Assembly: GCF_963678635.1 (NCBI RefSeq)
Contig: NC_087071.1
Span: forward strand, 26,209,378 to 26,273,377
DNA: 64,000 nucleotides
Source: Symsagittifera roscoffensis
Taxonomy: Eukaryota > Xenacoelomorpha > Acoela > Convolutidae
Direction: 5' to 3'
Shown here piece after piece: positions 22,470 through 33,800 of the stretch (positions within the stretch are counted from its first letter, which is position 1; each line of letters begins with the position of its first letter). Both the position numbers and the translations under genes were made by a program. A model generated the notes under the pieces. That model made no database searches, had not been told where the DNA came from, and saw only the letters and a program-made list of their open reading frames with translations.

Positions 22470-24207
22470 AACCAATTGTGTTTTTTTTGCATATCTGTCG
22501 TAATTATATATTACTTCAGTTGTTATAAATGGTGGTGGTAGCGATTCAGCTGTTATATTTGGTGGATTTAATGGATAGGGGTGTTGAACAAAATTATTAA
22601 GTCTGATTGTGATTTCAAATTTTAATTGTAGACTATTTTGTTGGAGTATTTGGATATTATGGTCACGAATGTCTTCGTGGATGTCTTGTCTATATTGTAA
22701 TATATTGAGTGCCCAACTGTGGAGTCGGTTACTTTCTTGATGTTGTCCAAATAGTGGGGGCGGTGTTACGAAAGTGTTCCAATCTAATCGTAAAGGGATA
22801 TTTGACGATGATTGTTCTCGTTATCTAGCGTCGAGGTTATTTGGGAAATTTAAAGGGAAAAAAGTCGGTGAGATTTGACTTAATGATGGTGGTGACGGGA
22901 GTGATAATGTTTCTGGTAACGATGATAGTGTTGTATCAGTAGAAATATCTATTGGTTCATTTACTATGTTTAGTTCACCTTGTGCATATGAGTGTTTTGC
23001 CCAATATGGTAGTCGTTCGGTGGGATTAGGGGGGGGGGGGGGTTAAAAGGATTTTCACGTATTTGTTCAGATATTGCTGTTGAACCTAAGTAATCTGAGG
23101 GTATACTTGAGGTGCTATGCTGTGAAAGGAGTGTGGGAGTTTCTGGTAATGTACTACTTGAGATTTCTGAAGTAGTTGGTGTTGGTGATTGGGGTATATC
23201 AAAATGAACTCTGGGGGTTTGAAAAGTTCTTTTTCTTCGTGGATGTATAATTGGTCTATTTATTTCAACTGTATTTTGGTTTTGACTAATATGTCTTTTT
23301 TGATTATAGTATTGTGGTAATATGGGGTACAAATTTTATGTTGGTTCACTTAGGGATGCTTGTCGCTGAACTGGTTCTAGTAGTTCAGTTAGGCGAGCGT
23401 GTCGTTCTTCAAAAGTGTACGGGTTATCTTGAAAAGAAACTCGTGTGGATGTTTGGGGGTTTTGGATAGGTGTGAGTATGACTGGATTTTCATGGGAAGA
23501 TGTCGGTGAAGACTGATTTTGTGGCGGTGGGTTAGCAATTTTGGAAATGTGTCCAATTAATCTTTTTCTAGTGGGAAGATTTATGTTTATTATAATATTC
23601 TTCGATGAAAAGAATTGAAAGGATTGTTGCTAAGGCGAATGTGACTATTGCTTTTTTTTACACATTTGCACGTTGTCATAATTAGGGATGATAATGATGT
23701 GATGAAAATTACGAATAGTAAAAAAATATCTGTTCTACTAAAAACTGTTCGTATCATTTGAATAGACTTTGAATTATCGTACCTGGGAATGTGGTCAATG
23801 ATTTGGCAAAGTTGGGGATATATTTCAATTAGGGAGTAGAAAATTAAAAAAATATTGCAAAAAATTATTAAAAGGATTATTAGGGCTTCAAAAGTTTCAA
23901 TAAAAAAAATTAGCAAAAGTTTAAATAGAATGAAAAATTTTATGAAAAGGTTTATGATTATTTTTTTTAAGGTATCGACTGTTAGAGAGAAAAGCATTTA
24001 AGAAATGATTCGTTCGTTCAATATTTTTTGATTTCTGGGTCGAAATTCAAGTGTGGTTGGATTAATTATTGATTTTTTGACAAGTGGGTTGAGTTTTGTG
24101 AAAAATTGTTGGAGGCTAATTTTATGGTGTTTGGGAATTCTTCTTTGCTTTGTTTTTATTTGTTGGGTAATCTGCGGTATTTTTGAAATATTTGTACTTA
24201 AGGCCAA
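22470..24207 (-). pseudogene. multi-span membrane and proline-rich ORF between integrase and env
   Basis: In element sense a basic N-terminal part (24,207-23,998) is followed, directly after an in-frame TAA, by MLFSLTVDTLKK (23,997). This hydrophobic segment runs to 23,590 with about three membrane spans, including FFILFKLLLIFFIETFEALI and IFLLFVIFITSLSSLI, then the pair CKC. Downstream frames continue with a Pro/Ser/Thr-rich region (about 23,560-22,830) and a helical stretch with WNTFVTPPPLFGQ (about 22,790-22,470). Several frameshifts separate the parts; one falls at a 15-G run at 23,029-23,042. I do not recognise the protein. It may be one long protein or two adjacent ones. Confidence 0.45.
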
Positions 24208-24706
24208 ATGATTATGGTCTTTTTTTACTTTAGGCTAATTTGCCATTTTCGGTTGGAGGGTTTTTGAGGTCTAAGTTGGGAAAATATTGTTGATCTTGCG
24301 TTATTTGATAGGGGAGGGTTGTAATGTTATGATGGTATTTATTTTAGTTGTCAAGTTTTAGCGAGTTGCTTATTTTTGACCTGGAGGTTGTAAAGTTATA
24401 GTTATAGATAAGCCTGGAGATTAATATCTATCGGCTAGTAGGTTTGTGTTAGAGATATTGAAGGTGACGGATTTGAGTGAATTCTATTGGCTGAATTTAA
24501 ACTAGAATTGTTGCATATGTTTCAGCATGATATCTTGAAAATGTGAAAGTTCAAAATGATATAGAGGTTTACAAGTTATTAACTTTAAAATCAAAGTTGT
24601 TTTTGAAATTCAACTTTCTTTAATACTTTAGACTGTGGGATGAATGTTTTGTAATTTTTACGTAGTTGATTTCTAAGTCGTGATGTTTCTCTGTGTTCTG
24701 ACTTTT

Positions 24707-26236
24707 CTATTTGTTCTTGTGGTTTTTTTCTATCATTTTCCTGTTTTTTCTTTCTTTTTGAGGTATTTTTGGGTCTGGTGTTTTTGTATTTTTATGAGTT
24801 GTGTTTTGCTTTTGATTTTGTTTATGATGAACGTCGTCCTGTACATTTGTTTCTTGTTCTGTATGTGTATGGTTTTGAATAACTTTGAAACCTAAAAAAG
24901 AATATAATTGAGTTAATTTGCGTAATGCGTATTCTTTCGGGTAGTAAGGTAATAGATTGTTACGATGTTGAACAATTTCTTTTTTGGTTGGGCCTATGAG
25001 TTTGTATGTTACGTCAGTGGGTTTGGCAATTATTTGGTATGGTCCTTTTCGAAGTGGTTGTAATTTTTTAAAGATTCCTTTTTGTGTATTAAAATTAGGT
25101 ATTAAGGTAACTGTTCCAATTTTTAAATCTGTGGCTGGCACAAAGCGTGAATTAATTTGGCTATTAATGTTTTGCCTTGTAACAATTTCTTTGTTACTTT
25201 TTGGTAAATTTCATTGTGTTTTTTATCTCTATTTAAAATCCAATCGGTATGTGTGCCGGAAGCTAATTTGAGGATTTGTGGGTGATGAAAATGATCATTA
25301 TCATGTGTGTGTAAGGATAGGTTATAACAAATTGAATCTTTGTTTGGTTGGCAATAACCTTGTGCATTTTTATGGGCATTTGCTGTGAACATAATTGGTT
25401 TTCGTGGCTTTGGATTAAAAACCATTTCATATGGTGACATTCCTAAAGTTGTCCTGATTTGTGAATTGTATGATAAGGGAAATAATTTTACATCTGCTGA
25501 CCATTCTGTGTATCGTGTATCATTTCCATTAATAATACATCTAAGATATTCTTGTAATGAACGGTTCATACCTTCGACTAAACCGTTTGTCCAAGGTGCA
25601 TGAGATGTACGTGGTTTATGTTTATTGTTCTATAAGTGGCATAGTGTGATAATTTTATTATTAATAAATTCTGTACCATTGTCTGTAACTAGGATTTCGG
25701 GTAATCCGAATTTAGCTATCCAGTGTTAGTAAAGTGTTGTGTAAGCATAGTAAGCATTACAATGTGGTACTGGATTGGGTGCTACATAGTGCGTAAATGC
25801 ATCAACAATGACCATAATGTAGGAGTTTCCTTCAGAAGATGGCGAATGTGTCGAATGAAATGTTGAAATATAAACTTTGTCCTTTAAAATCTTGTTTCTG
25901 TGCTAATTGTTTTTGATTTGGATAAGGTTTGTTCAATTGACATATTATACAATCATTGCATAATACTTTTATCCAAATTTGTGCGTTTGGAAAATAAAAA
26001 TTTTGTGTGAAGTTGGAGTATGTTTTTTCTGATCCTGAGTCGATTAAAAAATCAATTTCAAGATCTGGTGGTTGGAATTCTAATTCTTTACTTCTTGGAC
26101 TCTCTAAGAGAAATGGAATTGTCCAAAATTTTTCTCTTGGTTGTTGTTTTTTGATGTTTTGATAAATATGTTTTGTGTTTAAGCATTGTACTTCATCTTT
26201 TTGATCAGGTTTAATTATGTTTCTCTTTTTGATCAA
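24707..26236 (-). pseudogene. pol remnant: first protease residues fused to integrase
   Basis: In element sense the frame opens with the gag-protease junction and the protease active site FLIDSGSE (near 26,040). It then jumps directly to the integrase zinc-finger end VLCNDCIICQLNKPYPNQK, so the rest of protease, RT, RNase H and the HH half of the finger are missing. The integrase core follows: Asp in SFDTF (25,850-25,852), Asp in VTDNGTEF (25,681-25,683) and Glu in GLVEGMN (25,573-25,575). The last two are 35 residues apart, the standard D,D-35-E spacing. Two stops and one frameshift interrupt the core. The C-terminal part 25,141-24,707 (PLRKGPYQIIAKPTDVTYKL, then QHRNNLLPYY) is the usual SH3-like domain. 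No chromodomain was seen. Confidence 0.88.
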
Positions 26237-29200
26237 GTTTAATTACAGTGTTAATTTTGTTTACTTCTTGTATATTTTGTGTAATATTATGATTAATGGG
26301 TGTGGTGTAATAATTCTGGAGAAGTTCCAAGTGATTTTCTTGTATATGTGAACAAAAGGATTATGTGTGAACAGTCGTTTTCGACTGTTATCATATTTAC
26401 TGAGATGGTGTTATCTGTATCACTTTCAGTATCTGTTGATTCACAATTAATGTGGTTTAAATGTAATTCGTTATTTTCTCTGTCGTCGATACCTGGGAGG
26501 TCTGAAGTTGTTTCTTCATTTGTTTGCACTTGATTGATGTGTCTTTGATGCTTTGGTGTGTTACTTCTGTATCGATGTTTAGAATCGGGGTAACAATATT
26601 ATTCCGATGGGGTGACTGGGAATAATTTCTGTATCTATTGTTGCAACTTGAGTTTCGATTTAGGGAATTTTTTCGTGATCTGTTATGATAGTTATCATTT
26701 GATCTTTTATAATTTGATCAATTATATGAAATGTTCCTTGATCTGTCGTTTGGATAGTTCTGATTTCGATTGTTGGAATAACTTCTATTCCTATTGTTTA
26801 AATAGTTTCTATTTCTGTTGTATGATGAGTTTCGTTATCTATTATGGGAATAGTGTCTATTCCTTGGGTTTTAATGGGAACTGGATGCAGAAACAAATTC
26901 TGTTGTTTGAATTCGATTGTGAATAGTTATTTCTGTTTTGGTTATTTTGGCTATTCGATCGACTATATCTAACTTGTGAGAAATTTCGTGAATTTTTTTG
27001 TTCGGGCGATCTACCTTCATAACTAGAGTTTAATGGTGATTGATTTCTTGAATAATTTGAGTTGCTTGGAAGTGGTTTTCCTGAATTCTTCTTATTATTC
27101 CTTATTGTTCCTTATTATTACTACATATATTTTTGTTTGGTAGGTTTTGATCTTTTTTCATATATTGATAGAATGATTTATTTGGTTCTTTGTGCTTTTG
27201 AGATTTATTCTGATTGTCTTGTGGTTTTTTTTTACATTCGGTAATACTGTGTCCGTATCGTCGGCAATAATTACACCAATAATTACACTTTTAAAGTTTG
27301 GGTTCTCTTCATAGATGTTGAGTATTTCAGTGATTTTTTCAATCAGGTCTGTATCTGATCCTTGTATGTTATTTATATGTGTAGTATTTGTTTCGATCCA
27401 ATTAACATACTTTAGTTTTAATTTTTTTGTTTCTTCGAGTTTCATTGTGATTTCTGCTTGTTCTAGTTTATCCACTAATTTTCTAAAATCTAAATCTGGT
27501 TCTTGAATTGAGGAAGGATGAGATGCTCTCTTTTTTATAGCTATTTTCCTTAATTGAGGTGTTAAGGTCATCAATAAAATTTCTGTCATTTTTGTGTTTT
27601 TGTATTCATGAGTATTGAGTTAGTATGCTTTTCGAATCAGTGTTTCGATTCGAACTGCTAATTGTTTAATTGTTTCATTTGAAAATCTGCGAATTCGGGT
27701 CCTATATTTAAAATTAGATTTGCTGTGACTGCATTTAAGTAATCTTCTAAAGAATGATCAGGGTCTGTTCCTGTGAAAACCATTAATGCTTTATTAGATG
27801 CTATTGACGATCCACCCATGAGGTATGGATTCATAGTCATCTGTAGTGATTCTGCGGCATTTGGCATTTGTGAGAAGTTTGTAAGTTGATTTTTTGTTAT
27901 TCCATGTTGCTGGAGGTAATATTGGAGCGGTATTTTATTTTGCATTTGAGTTGGTTGGTAAGATTGCATAGAAATTGGATTTTGTGGTTGTATAGGTTGA
28001 AAAGATTGTGCGTTAAAAGGGTTTTGTATATGAATTGCTTGTTGATTCTGCATATCTGTTGGATTTTGTGGGTAAATCTTCATATTTTGGGATGGCTGAG
28101 ATTGTCGCGGTCTCTGTGTGCAATATTCTTGAGCATATGGTGCAAAAAAAACTGGTTGATAGTAATCATCATCATCAGATGATAAGTAATTTGTGTTATA
28201 AGGTGTTTGTTGTTTATTCCTAATTTGTTGAAAAAATGGGTAATTTTCACTATAATCCTGTGGAGGATGTGGATTTTCTTGAAAATTTACTGAATTAGTC
28301 GATGTATTTGGGAGATTCCAATAGTGAGAACATACGAGGTTTAGGTTTTGTGTATTTTTGGGGGGGGTTGATTTGTTTTTGATTGATGTACATAATTATA
28401 ATTGTGTTCTGCAAATGTGTTTCTCGTGAACGTTATCCGTGTTTTTGACGGTTTTGTCATTGGTCTATATGTCTAATAGTCCATATGGGAATATTTTGGA
28501 GCAACCGATGGTTTAACGGTCGATTGTAAGGTTACTTGTGGTAGTGATGTATTTGTATTTTTTGGTGTTGTGAGGTTTGGACGTATTGGTGAAATACTTT
28601 GTTGTGTAGTTGTTACTGTTGTTTGAGCTCTTTCTTCATTTATGAAGTGTGATGGTGTTTGAATATCTTGCTGTGTAAAATTTCTATTTCCATTCAGGTT
28701 TTCATTAGTTATGACTGTTGAATTTAAGCTATTATTTCGTGTATCGGGTAAAATTGTATTATAATTTAATGGTGTTGCGTCAATCGTTAATGGTGTTACT
28801 TTTACATAATCTTTGTGAAAAGATATTGTACTTATTGCTTGACTGGGAAATTTAAAAATGCTGGATGAGACCATTCCGGGTCCCAAACGTAATCTGATTG
28901 TTCTGCAATGACAGTGTCGTCATTGGTACTTTGGGGTCTAAAGGTTTTTCTTGCTTGCTCAATTAAATCAATATTATGTGTAAAATAATCAATTGTAAAT
29001 CATGCTAGTATTTTTTGTAAATCATGTTTAGTGTTTTGTGAGAGATCATTATTGGTGAAATTTTCACGGATTATATTTAAAAATGTTGAAAATGCGGTGA
29101 TTTCGTTTCTTACTTTTGTATGTTTGGATGTTTGGACTGGTGATGTACTTTGAGCTTCTGTTTTTTCTAATATAGATATTTAACTATATATTATTGCAAA

Positions 29201-29582
29201 AATTTCGGTGGTGATTATTGAGTTTGCTCTCTCTGAATTTTGATATTGTATGCTTTTGATAAATTCTGTGAATACTTTTGAAAATTCTAAATCAAAATCG
29301 TCTGTTTGGATTACATATTTACCATGAATTGTTGGTGTATTCGATGGTGTAGATTCCGTATTGTTGTGTTAGGCTACATATGTCTTTCAAATAATGTTCT
29401 ATAATTTGTCTTTTGATTTTTATATCCGGGAATTCTGCTTTGCATGGACTAATTCCTGGTTCAAAAAGATTTACAAGTAAGTTTTTACAAAATCGTGTTT
29501 TTCCTCTATCACTGAGTGAATTTATAGAAAAAGGAAAAACTGCTTCTTCATCTGGAATTTCGTCACTCTGAGTGTTGCTCAT
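26237..29582 (-). pseudogene. gag (and gag-pol linker) of copy A, broken
   Basis: Start MSNTQSDEIPDEEAVFPFSI at 29,582. Blocks collinear with copy B gag follow: the N-terminal FCKNLL...NLFEPGISPC block, a long Gln/Asn/Pro linker (28,886-28,473 and 28,083-27,700), the capsid start MVFTGTDP, the capsid C-terminal helices (27,589-27,300), the CCHC knuckle C-x2-C-x4-H-x4-C (about 27,236-27,280, in a shifted frame), an Asn/Arg/Ser-rich tail and an acidic linker (26,529-26,293). Central capsid, about 205 bp in copy B, is deleted at about 27,691-27,697, with gaa shared by both ends. Many frameshifts and stops are present. Confidence 0.88.
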
Positions 29583-29589
29583 TTTTTCG

Positions 29590-30012
29590 TTTGATGACTG
29601 TTATTATATGATTATCAATATGTCTAATTGGTTGATTCCAATTGTATGGATAAACTGGTTTGTGTTTATATTGCTTTTTTTTGTTCTTCTTTTTCTTCTT
29701 TTTGATGAGTTTGAAGTTGTTTCTGAATCGGAAAAATATAACTGATCATGGATGGGGCAATTTTTATTTATTGATTATTTTAATTTGCGTACTGGCTTCT
29801 GATTCGGAAAATGCATTTCTATTTTTTGAAAATCTTTTTCGTGTTATTTGTCTTTGCTTACTTATAATTTTTCTTTTTGTTGTTTGTCGTTTTGTTCGAA
29901 TGTATCCAACTGTTTGTGTATGTGGGGTTTTTACAAGATCGTATTTTTGGTTGTCTATTTCACAATTGTGTAAAACGATTGTTTGTTTATTTCCTAAGTT
30001 TTTTAATGACAT
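29590..30012 (-). pseudogene. basic upstream ORF (ORF-b) of copy A, frameshifted
   Basis: Starts MSLKNLGNKQTIVLHNCEID and stays open to 29,764. It then continues out of frame with the same acidic/serine and lysine-rich C-terminal blocks as copy B. It aligns with copy B 58,579-59,046 along its length. The start, the run TPHTQTVGYIRTKRQ and the following Lys/Arg-rich helix are almost unchanged between copies, while the flanking leader has diverged more. See the copy B entry for what can be said of the protein. Confidence 0.7.
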
Positions 30013-30019
30013 AGGATTT

Positions 30020-30888
30020 AGGATGAGGGATACAAGAAGTTATTAGTGATTTTTATTTTTCTAGACTGTTAGTCCTTACAATTTTTTGGTTAGCTTAACC
30101 TAGGTCTTTTGTTCAGGGTTGGAAGAAAGGTATATCGATTCCGGAGAAAGATTTTTTACTTTCTCGTGGCTAGTCTAAATTAAGGTGTTAATTTACTTAA
30201 TCTTACTTAGGGGTAGTGATTGTGTTCAAGGGTTGGAGAATAGTAAATCGATCCACAAGGTTCAGGTATAATTAGAACGCAAGTAGTTCGTTAGATACTA
30301 TTTTAAATTTACTAAGTTTAAGATTTATCCTGGTTCAGGTAAGAGGAGGGTTCAAGTGAAGGATGAATAACCGAAGCTCTTCACTGTTTACCCTAATTTG
30401 AATGGTTAGTGATATTAAAAATTTCTATTAGTCCTGGGTCTTTTGAAATGGTTGGATAGTGAATCGACGTTTGAGGTCATTAGACACTTGATAAGTGAGT
30501 GGGTGAGAATAAAATTGTTCTTTTTGATCCAAGGATAAGCCTTGATGATCAGAATTTAAAATTGATAAAGTAGAAAATTTATTTAGATCCAAGGAAAGCC
30601 TTGATGATCTGGTTTAAGATTAAACGAAAAAAAGTTTAAAATGGTTTAAATTTATTGGTAAAAGGTTTTAGTTTTTAATGATGTTAGTTGGCTTTATGAT
30701 TGCTGTTATGTTTAGGTGATGAAGCTGGAGCAACAGGATGTTTTATGTATACTAATATTTTTCAAATATGTTTTATATAGTACTGCAGAAGTTGAGGGAA
30801 CGATTTGACATCTTTTTATCAATCGTTATTGTACAATAGTAATTTTATTTAGCGCCTAAAATAATCATTGAAGATTTGCTTCAAAGGT
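30020..30888 (-). other. structured leader of copy A
   Basis: Non-coding leader between the two small ORFs. It carries two tandem hairpin words, tccaaggataagccttga (near 30,530) and tccaaggaaagccttga (near 30,590), and the stem agtgaag...cttcact (30,355-30,385). All are shared with copies B and C. cctgaacc/tcgat blocks repeated three times flank them. Confidence 0.7.
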
Positions 30889-31119
30889 TTATGTTTGCAA
30901 ATGAAAATCTAATATTATTGCTAAAAAGATTCTAAATATAAAAGTTTGTGTTGGCTTTTGCCGTACGACCACGAAGCTTAATGGTAAGTTTCTTCGTCGT
31001 AGATCGTCTCTTGTCCGAGATTTTCTTCCAATGCCGGTTAATTCTAGTATTGTACGGAATAGCGGCTCTGATCTATTGAGTCGTAGAGACATTTCATTTA
31101 AATTATTATCATGTAACAT
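30889..31119 (-). CDS. small conserved leader ORF (ORF-a) of copy A
   Basis: An intact 76-codon ORF starting about 95 bp inside the 5' LTR. It begins MLHDNNLNEMSLRL, continues with NRSEPLFRTILELTGIGRK and a basic RTRDDLRRRN block, and ends FRIFLAIILDFHLQT. Copy B has the same ORF (57,414-57,650, 78 codons) with matching start, stop and most residues. Copy C keeps a shorter relative. It is basic and has no transmembrane segment beyond a mildly hydrophobic C-terminus. No family is recognised. Survival of an open frame in an otherwise badly broken element supports past coding function, but length is short enough that chance is not excluded. Confidence 0.55.
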   Translation of the reverse strand: MLHDNNLNEMSLRLNRSEPLFRTILELTGIGRKSRTRDDLRRRNLPLSFVVVRQKPTQTFIFRIFLAIILDFHLQT

Positions 31120-31197
31120 TTTGATAATATTTTTGTCTAATTCTAATCTTATCTGTTAGTTTTAAACTAATTTGTTTTTTAAGGTCTTGATCGAGAC

Positions 31198-31211
31198 TTA
31201 TGGTCGCACCA
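31198..31211 (-). promoter_or_regulatory. primer-binding site of copy A
   Basis: Two bases inside the 5' LTR, in element sense, the sequence TGGTGCGACCATAAG begins. TGG at this position pairs with the CCA end of a tRNA. The same word follows the LTR of copy B. I cannot name the tRNA, whose 3' end would read GGTCGCACCA. Confidence 0.7.
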
Positions 31212-31213
31212 GA

Positions 31214-31608
31214 TGAGTTATGTTCGAGGTGTAACTCATAGAGTGATTTCGGATAGGGTGCTCGTCTATCTTATTTTCGGCCGGATAGATTCGTGCAACT
31301 TCTTTGTCTAATACCGATCCTAATCTTACTCTTATATCTACTAGTCTCAGGGTGTTTAACTAGTCTCTGCTAGGCTCAATAGATCTAGAGTATACTGGCT
31401 TATTGCGACTGCTGAAGTTCGCTTGGAGAGGTAACTAATTTCTAAGTTAAATTCAAATCTCTCTGGTGCTGAAATTACAAGTAGTTTCAGCACTTACAAA
31501 TAAGTGGGTTGTTAGTTAGATGGAATATGATTGGTCAATAATAAATATTTTACAGTGGTAAAATATCTAATTTATCCAATAATAAAATTTAGTTTAGATC
31601 AGGTTCCA
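31214..31608 (-). repeat. 5' LTR of copy A
   Basis: Pairs with 17,080-17,488 and copy B 56,917-57,326. Ends TGGAACC...TAACTCA in element sense. The conserved palindrome has one substitution (gtagtttcagcac). A short deletion relative to the other LTRs removes part of the accgtctgctcg stretch. Confidence 0.95.
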
Positions 31609-32649
31609 ATTTGGTCTATGAGTATAAGAAACTTTTTTAAATTATGAAAAACAGTTTTGAAAATTGTTGAAGGAAAGGTTCCTAAATTACAATTTTCTTG
31701 AAAAAAAAGACCATAGGTTTCGTGAAATTTTTAAAGCCTTGTTTTGTAAGAAAAATGAAAATTTTGATCAAACCGGGGAATGTTTTGATTGATTTAAAAT
31801 TTTCAAAAAGAAAGAAAAAAACGTGTTGTTTGCGTACTTTCCCCTAGACTCAAAATGTTTCTTCAGATTAAAACACTCCTTCCAACAAGTTAGAAGGAAA
31901 ACTAACTTTTCGTGCTCCGCCTTCAACCTATTAGTCTTGCTATGATACATCACAGTTTTGTTTTTTTTTTTCACTTCTAAGGACAAGGATTTCAGTCTGA
32001 CTTGAATTGAAGCTGTAAGGTGTATTGCAAATTGTAGTAAAATAGCTGAATGGAGCGAAAAACCAATAGTTTCTCAGTATCAGTGCAGATAAATTTTTAT
32101 AGTTTCCCAAGTACCCGAAAACTAAAAAGAATTCACGCAAAAAAATTGGGCCTAATTTTTTAGTTAGGACAGATTTGGTCCCAAACTTGATCCTTTTTTT
32201 TCCTACTCATTTTCCAATTTATTGATTAGCTAATCACTCAGCAACTACTCTGCACAAGTAAAAAAAATCTCTTACTACAGTTATTTATCGTTTTTATCCA
32301 GTTTTTCTTTGCTATGATACTTGTGGTGGGAATACTTTCTGCTAATTTCTAAGCTACTCTTTTACAGCAGAGTGAAACATAATAATTGCCAATATGATTT
32401 CGGGTGATCCATTTTGTTTTTTAAACAACACTAGGAGCTCCGGTTCTTAATTCTTTGTCAAAAAAGTCTGTAGTCTAACGTCCTAGCTTCTAACGCTGAG
32501 GCTCTATATTTACGAGGCTCTCCCATTTTTATCCTGGCCAAACAAAGACTGAAGGCGGACTGAATAAAATTTATACTTGTTGATAAAAAAAAATGAAATT
32601 TTCATGAAAAATGGAACCAGCTTAAAACTAGTATTTATATCCAATTAGT
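31609..32649. other. non-genic stretch between copies A and C
   Basis: 31,609-31,612 is the second half of the copy A target duplication. The rest is AT-rich with two short antisense open frames (31,986-31,768 and 32,140-31,940) that lack motifs. No repeat was identified. Confidence 0.45.
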
Positions 32650-33800
32650 TTACTGATGAAACTATCTCTATAAAATATTTCTAACTAACCAATCATGATC
32701 TCGAACAATACCTCCTGACAATCTTAGATTTAGCAAATTCGAAATAGAAATAAGATCCAAAAAACATTGCAAAATGTTAGATAGTATAGATAACTCAATA
32801 AGTATGTCTCTACGTCTCAATACGTCTACTCAATTACTTCAAACGACACGGCAACCACCAGGTCAAAACACGAACAGCAGACCAAGCTTCTACATCGTGA
32901 AACGACGCAAACTGTAATGATTATTTCTTTTCAAAGTTCTCAATGCAGTAAACTTTCATTCTCTCACAATAAATAAAAGTTACTTGTAAATTTCATTCTC
33001 AAGCCATGTACTTCCTAATGATCTATAAACATATTTTAAACATAATAACAAATTCAAATACTTAAGTCGTTCTTTTCTTCAAATCTGCATAATTTTAAAA
33101 TTTTTGTGAAGTAAAATTGATTAAATAAAAAACACGAAAATTAGTTATTAGTTAAATTGAAATTTTTTTAAAATTTATAGAAGTTACTTGCTTCTCAAAG
33201 ACTTGTATTCCCACTCTTTCATAGCTAATGCTTCTTTGTTTCTTCATCTAAAACATAACCATAATCAACTAGAAATAAAAATCGTTTAATTTTCTAACTT
33301 TTAAATCAATCCTTAATTCATAACTTTTCCTTAAACTTAAATCTTCAGCTGAAACATTACCAAGGCATATCCTTGTTTGTCAAATATCTAAGTTTTCCCT
33401 AAACCAGATCATCAAGGCTATCCTTGGATCTTAAATTTTGGACTTCAATCTAATTTTTAATTCACCTACAAGATATTTGATCATCAAGGCTTCCCTTGGA
33501 TCAAACGGAACAAAATTGTTCTCCCCACCTCCTAGTAAAAAATGTCTAACGACCTCAAACGTCGATGCACTCTCCAACTCTTATCAACGACCCAAGACTA
33601 ACAGAATTTTTTGAAAAACTAACCATTTTAATAAAGATAAACAGTGAAGAGTTTCGGTTATTCATCCTTCACTTGAGCCCCTTTTCCTAGCTGACCCAGG
33701 CTAAAACACATTATAAGTTTAGTAAGATCTTTGAAAGTATCTAACGATCTACTTGTGTACTAGTTATACCTAAACTTGTGGATTGAATGACGTTTGAGCT
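32650..33800 (+). mobile_element. leader remnant of the same LTR family (copy C)
   Basis: Plus-strand remnant. It begins with an LTR scrap (accaatcatga, near 32,690) joined directly to post-LTR sequence tctcgaacaa, so most of the LTR and the primer site are gone. A start MSLRL (32,803) opens a short degenerate relative of ORF-a. Three tccttg hairpin words follow (33,360, 33,405, 33,480), then the agtgaag...cttcact stem (33,643-33,673) and the gacctcaaacgtcgat block (33,550). Nothing downstream of the leader survives. Confidence 0.8.

Larger units (their letters stand above)
17080..31608 (-). mobile_element. LTR retroelement copy A, minus strand, defective
   Basis: A 14.5-kb insertion bounded by two near-identical LTRs and flanked by attt on both sides (17,076-17,079 and 31,609-31,612). 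In its own sense (high to low coordinates) it carries: 5' LTR, primer-binding site, small leader ORF, basic ORF, gag with CCHC knuckle, the first residues of protease, integrase, a membrane/proline-rich ORF, an envelope-like gene, an unknown ORF and the 3' LTR. Two internal deletions (part of capsid; most of protease through RNase H) and many frameshifts show that it is dead. Integrase chemistry and the copy B RT motif place it with Ty3/gypsy-type elements. Confidence 0.93.
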
